Positions 5,991 through 7,152 of a stretch of 7,152 nucleotides of DNA are shown here, in pieces; within the stretch, counting starts at the first letter, position 1, and every line of letters begins with the position of its first letter. Source of the stretch: Acetobacteraceae bacterium. GTDB lineage: Bacteria > Pseudomonadota > Alphaproteobacteria > Acetobacterales > Acetobacteraceae. The position numbers and the translations under genes were made by a program. The DNA lies in assembly GCA_947478535.1 (NCBI GenBank), contig CANJXD010000302.1, positions 1 to 7,152 on the forward strand, in the 5' to 3' direction. A model generated the notes under the pieces. The model made no database searches, was not told the origin of the DNA, and was given only the letters and a program-made list of their open reading frames with translations.

Positions 5991-7010
5991 CTACGGAATG
6001 GTCAGCAGCCGGCGTGGGGTTTCCACCATCAACTGGTGCAATTCGGCCTCGGAAAATCCGCGTTCGCGCATCAGCGGCAAGACGTTGCGCAGGATATGGC
6101 CGAAGCCGTGGCCGCCATAGGCCAGCAGCCGCGTCAGCCGGCAGATGTCCTGGGAAATCGCGACCTGCGCGCCATGGCCACGGTCGAACAGGGCGCGGAT
6201 CATGGCGATGCGCGCGACGTCATTCGGCATATGGATGGGCATGAAGGCCCAATAGCCCTGCTCGAAGCCGAACAGGTCGAATTCCAGCACGCAGCCGGTA
6301 TCGGCCAGGCGGTACAGCCGGTCGAGGTCGAAGATCGTGCGGTCCACATGGTCGATGATGGTGCGCGGGACATCGCCGCCATGGGCACGGACGAAGTCGA
6401 TGATCGCCTGCGGCTGGTCCGGATCGACGCCGGGATGGATGGTCAGCGCCGCGCCGGTTTCCCGCTGCGCAAGGACGGCGCCGGCCAGCACGCGCTTTTC
6501 CTGCGCCGTCCAGACCTCGGAACAGCCGATCTCCCCGATGATGCCGGCGCGGATTTCCGTGCCCCAGGCACCGGTGGTGACGGCGGCGACCATTTCCCGC
6601 GCGAAATCATCCGCGTCGCGCGTGGCGTTGCCCGGGTCCTGGAAGGCGTGGGTGTAGTGCCCGCAGCCCACCACCACCTGCACGCCCGTCGCGCGCGCGA
6701 TCTCGGCGAGCCCCAGCGGGTCCGGCGCCAGGCCGCCGATGGTGAGCTCCACCATCGCCTGCCCGCCATCAGCCGCGAAGGCCGCCACCTCCTCCGTCAT
6801 CAGCGCGCGGTCGAGCTGCTGGGACTTCCCGGCATGCGGGATGCGGCCGTAGTCGATGTCGAAGCGGTTGCGGAGCGTGATCGGCGCCTCAAGCTCGGGC
6901 CTCCCGCGCAGCGCCGGGGGGGTGATGTCGCAGAGGATATGCTCATGCATCAGCGTGATGCCGAGCGTCTCCGGCGCGATATCCCCCAGCACCGTGCGGA
7001 TGCGGCCCAT
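5991..7010 (-). CDS. Phosphotriesterase-family metal hydrolase (PHP-like)
   Basis: A 339-residue amidohydrolase-superfamily protein of the phosphotriesterase group, predicted cytoplasmic (no signal peptide) with a binuclear metal site. Metal ligands are visible: H22 and H24 in LMHEHI, H192 in LTIHPG, H221 in IIDHVD and D288 in ISQDI. The bridging position is E160 in AGIIGEIG rather than the carboxylated lysine of true phosphotriesterases. This matches E. coli PHP (php, E125), with which the segment GTEIRAGIIGEIGCSE aligns closely. Activity on organophosphates should not be assumed; relatives act on lactones, carboxylic esters or unknown substrates. The ATG at 7010 starts eight bases after the stop of a Bug receptor gene. 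A GGAGG (7023-7027) inside that gene's last codons lies 12 bases from the ATG, so the pair is probably co-transcribed and translationally coupled. The 3' end is six bases from the convergent plus-strand Bug gene. Confidence 0.93.
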   Translation of the reverse strand: MGRIRTVLGDIAPETLGITLMHEHILCDITPPALRGRPELEAPITLRNRFDIDYGRIPHAGKSQQLDRALMTEEVAAFAADGGQAMVELTIGGLAPDPLGLAEIARATGVQVVVGCGHYTHAFQDPGNATRDADDFAREMVAAVTTGAWGTEIRAGIIGEIGCSEVWTAQEKRVLAGAVLAQRETGAALTIHPGVDPDQPQAIIDFVRAHGGDVPRTIIDHVDRTIFDLDRLYRLADTGCVLEFDLFGFEQGYWAFMPIHMPNDVARIAMIRALFDRGHGAQVAISQDICRLTRLLAYGGHGFGHILRNVLPLMRERGFSEAELHQLMVETPRRLLTIP

Positions 7011-7017
7011 CGCTGCG

Positions 7018-7152
7018 TCAGGCCTCCAGCTTGATGCCGAGGTCGCGGATCAGCGGCCGCCACACGGCATTCTCCGCCCGGATCAGCGCCGCGCATTCGG
7101 CGACACTCATCGCCTCCGCCTCGGCGCCCGTGGTGCCGAGCTGGCGGACCAC
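7018..7152 (-). CDS. Bug/TctC-family receptor, C-terminal part (cut by window edge)
   Basis: The minus-strand frame from the window edge to the TGA at 7018-7020 encodes 44 residues (VVRQLGTTGAEAEAM..., ending WRPLIRDLGIKLEA). The pattern of an 'MS..E.AALIRAE...W..LIRDLGIKLE' ending is the characteristic C-terminal helix and tail of Bug/TctC receptors. Most of the gene lies beyond the window. It stops seven bases before the phosphotriesterase-family gene on the same strand, so the two very likely form an operon in which the receptor supplies a substrate or product linked to the hydrolase. The tail differs clearly from that of the complete Bug protein at 5013-5984, so they are not a recent duplication. 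Confidence 0.75.
   Translation of the reverse strand: MVRQLGTTGAEAEAMSVAECAALIRAENAVWRPLIRDLGIKLEA

Noticed and set aside
6036..7034. 332-codon open frame on the plus strand
   Set aside because: It is the antisense shadow of the phosphotriesterase-family gene, which has all its metal ligands. The His/Arg-rich composition is typical of such shadows.

Overview
This is a 7.15 kb stretch of a very GC-rich bacterial chromosome with dense, nearly gap-free coding. The mix of genes points to an alphaproteobacterium, most likely Acetobacteraceae (Roseomonas-like). It includes two Bug/TctC-type periplasmic receptors, one with an 'RRALL...VRAQGAWP' type N-terminus, plus a TauD-family dioxygenase, a phosphotriesterase-like hydrolase and a peptide-type solute-binding protein. 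Burkholderiales such as Bordetella or Achromobacter are also rich in Bug proteins and cannot be excluded. The family-level placement is inference; the window holds no rRNA or other marker gene.

Layout. Bases 1-97 hold no supportable gene, only a GC-rich stem-loop. A TauD/TfdA dioxygenase (98-955, minus) is transcribed away from a family 5 ABC solute-binding protein (1076-2644, plus) across a 120-bp divergent control region. The binding protein ends 3 bases from the end of an MFS transporter (2648-3823, minus). The transporter lies directly behind a secreted esterase-713-like alpha/beta hydrolase (3828-4883, minus), forming a two-gene operon. A second divergent region of 129 bp separates the hydrolase from a complete Bug receptor (5013-5984, plus). 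That receptor ends 6 bases from a phosphotriesterase-homology-type metal hydrolase (5991-7010, minus). The hydrolase gene is preceded by the C-terminal 44 codons of another Bug receptor (7018 to the window edge, minus).

How the genes may work together. The set looks like a catabolic and scavenging neighbourhood: three periplasmic binding proteins, one secreted esterase, one cytoplasmic metal-dependent ester/lactone/phosphoester hydrolase, one Fe(II)/2-oxoglutarate oxygenase and one efflux-type MFS carrier. None of the binding proteins has membrane components in the window, and no transcriptional regulator is present. All seven genes belong to known families, and I saw no mobile element, CRISPR array, tRNA or phage signal. 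The points most worth following are active-site differences (a TauD enzyme without the taurine pocket, an esterase-713-type triad without the vicinal cysteines), the pairing of Bug receptors with hydrolases, two related intergenic palindromes and a possible operator. I do not see a clearly new system.
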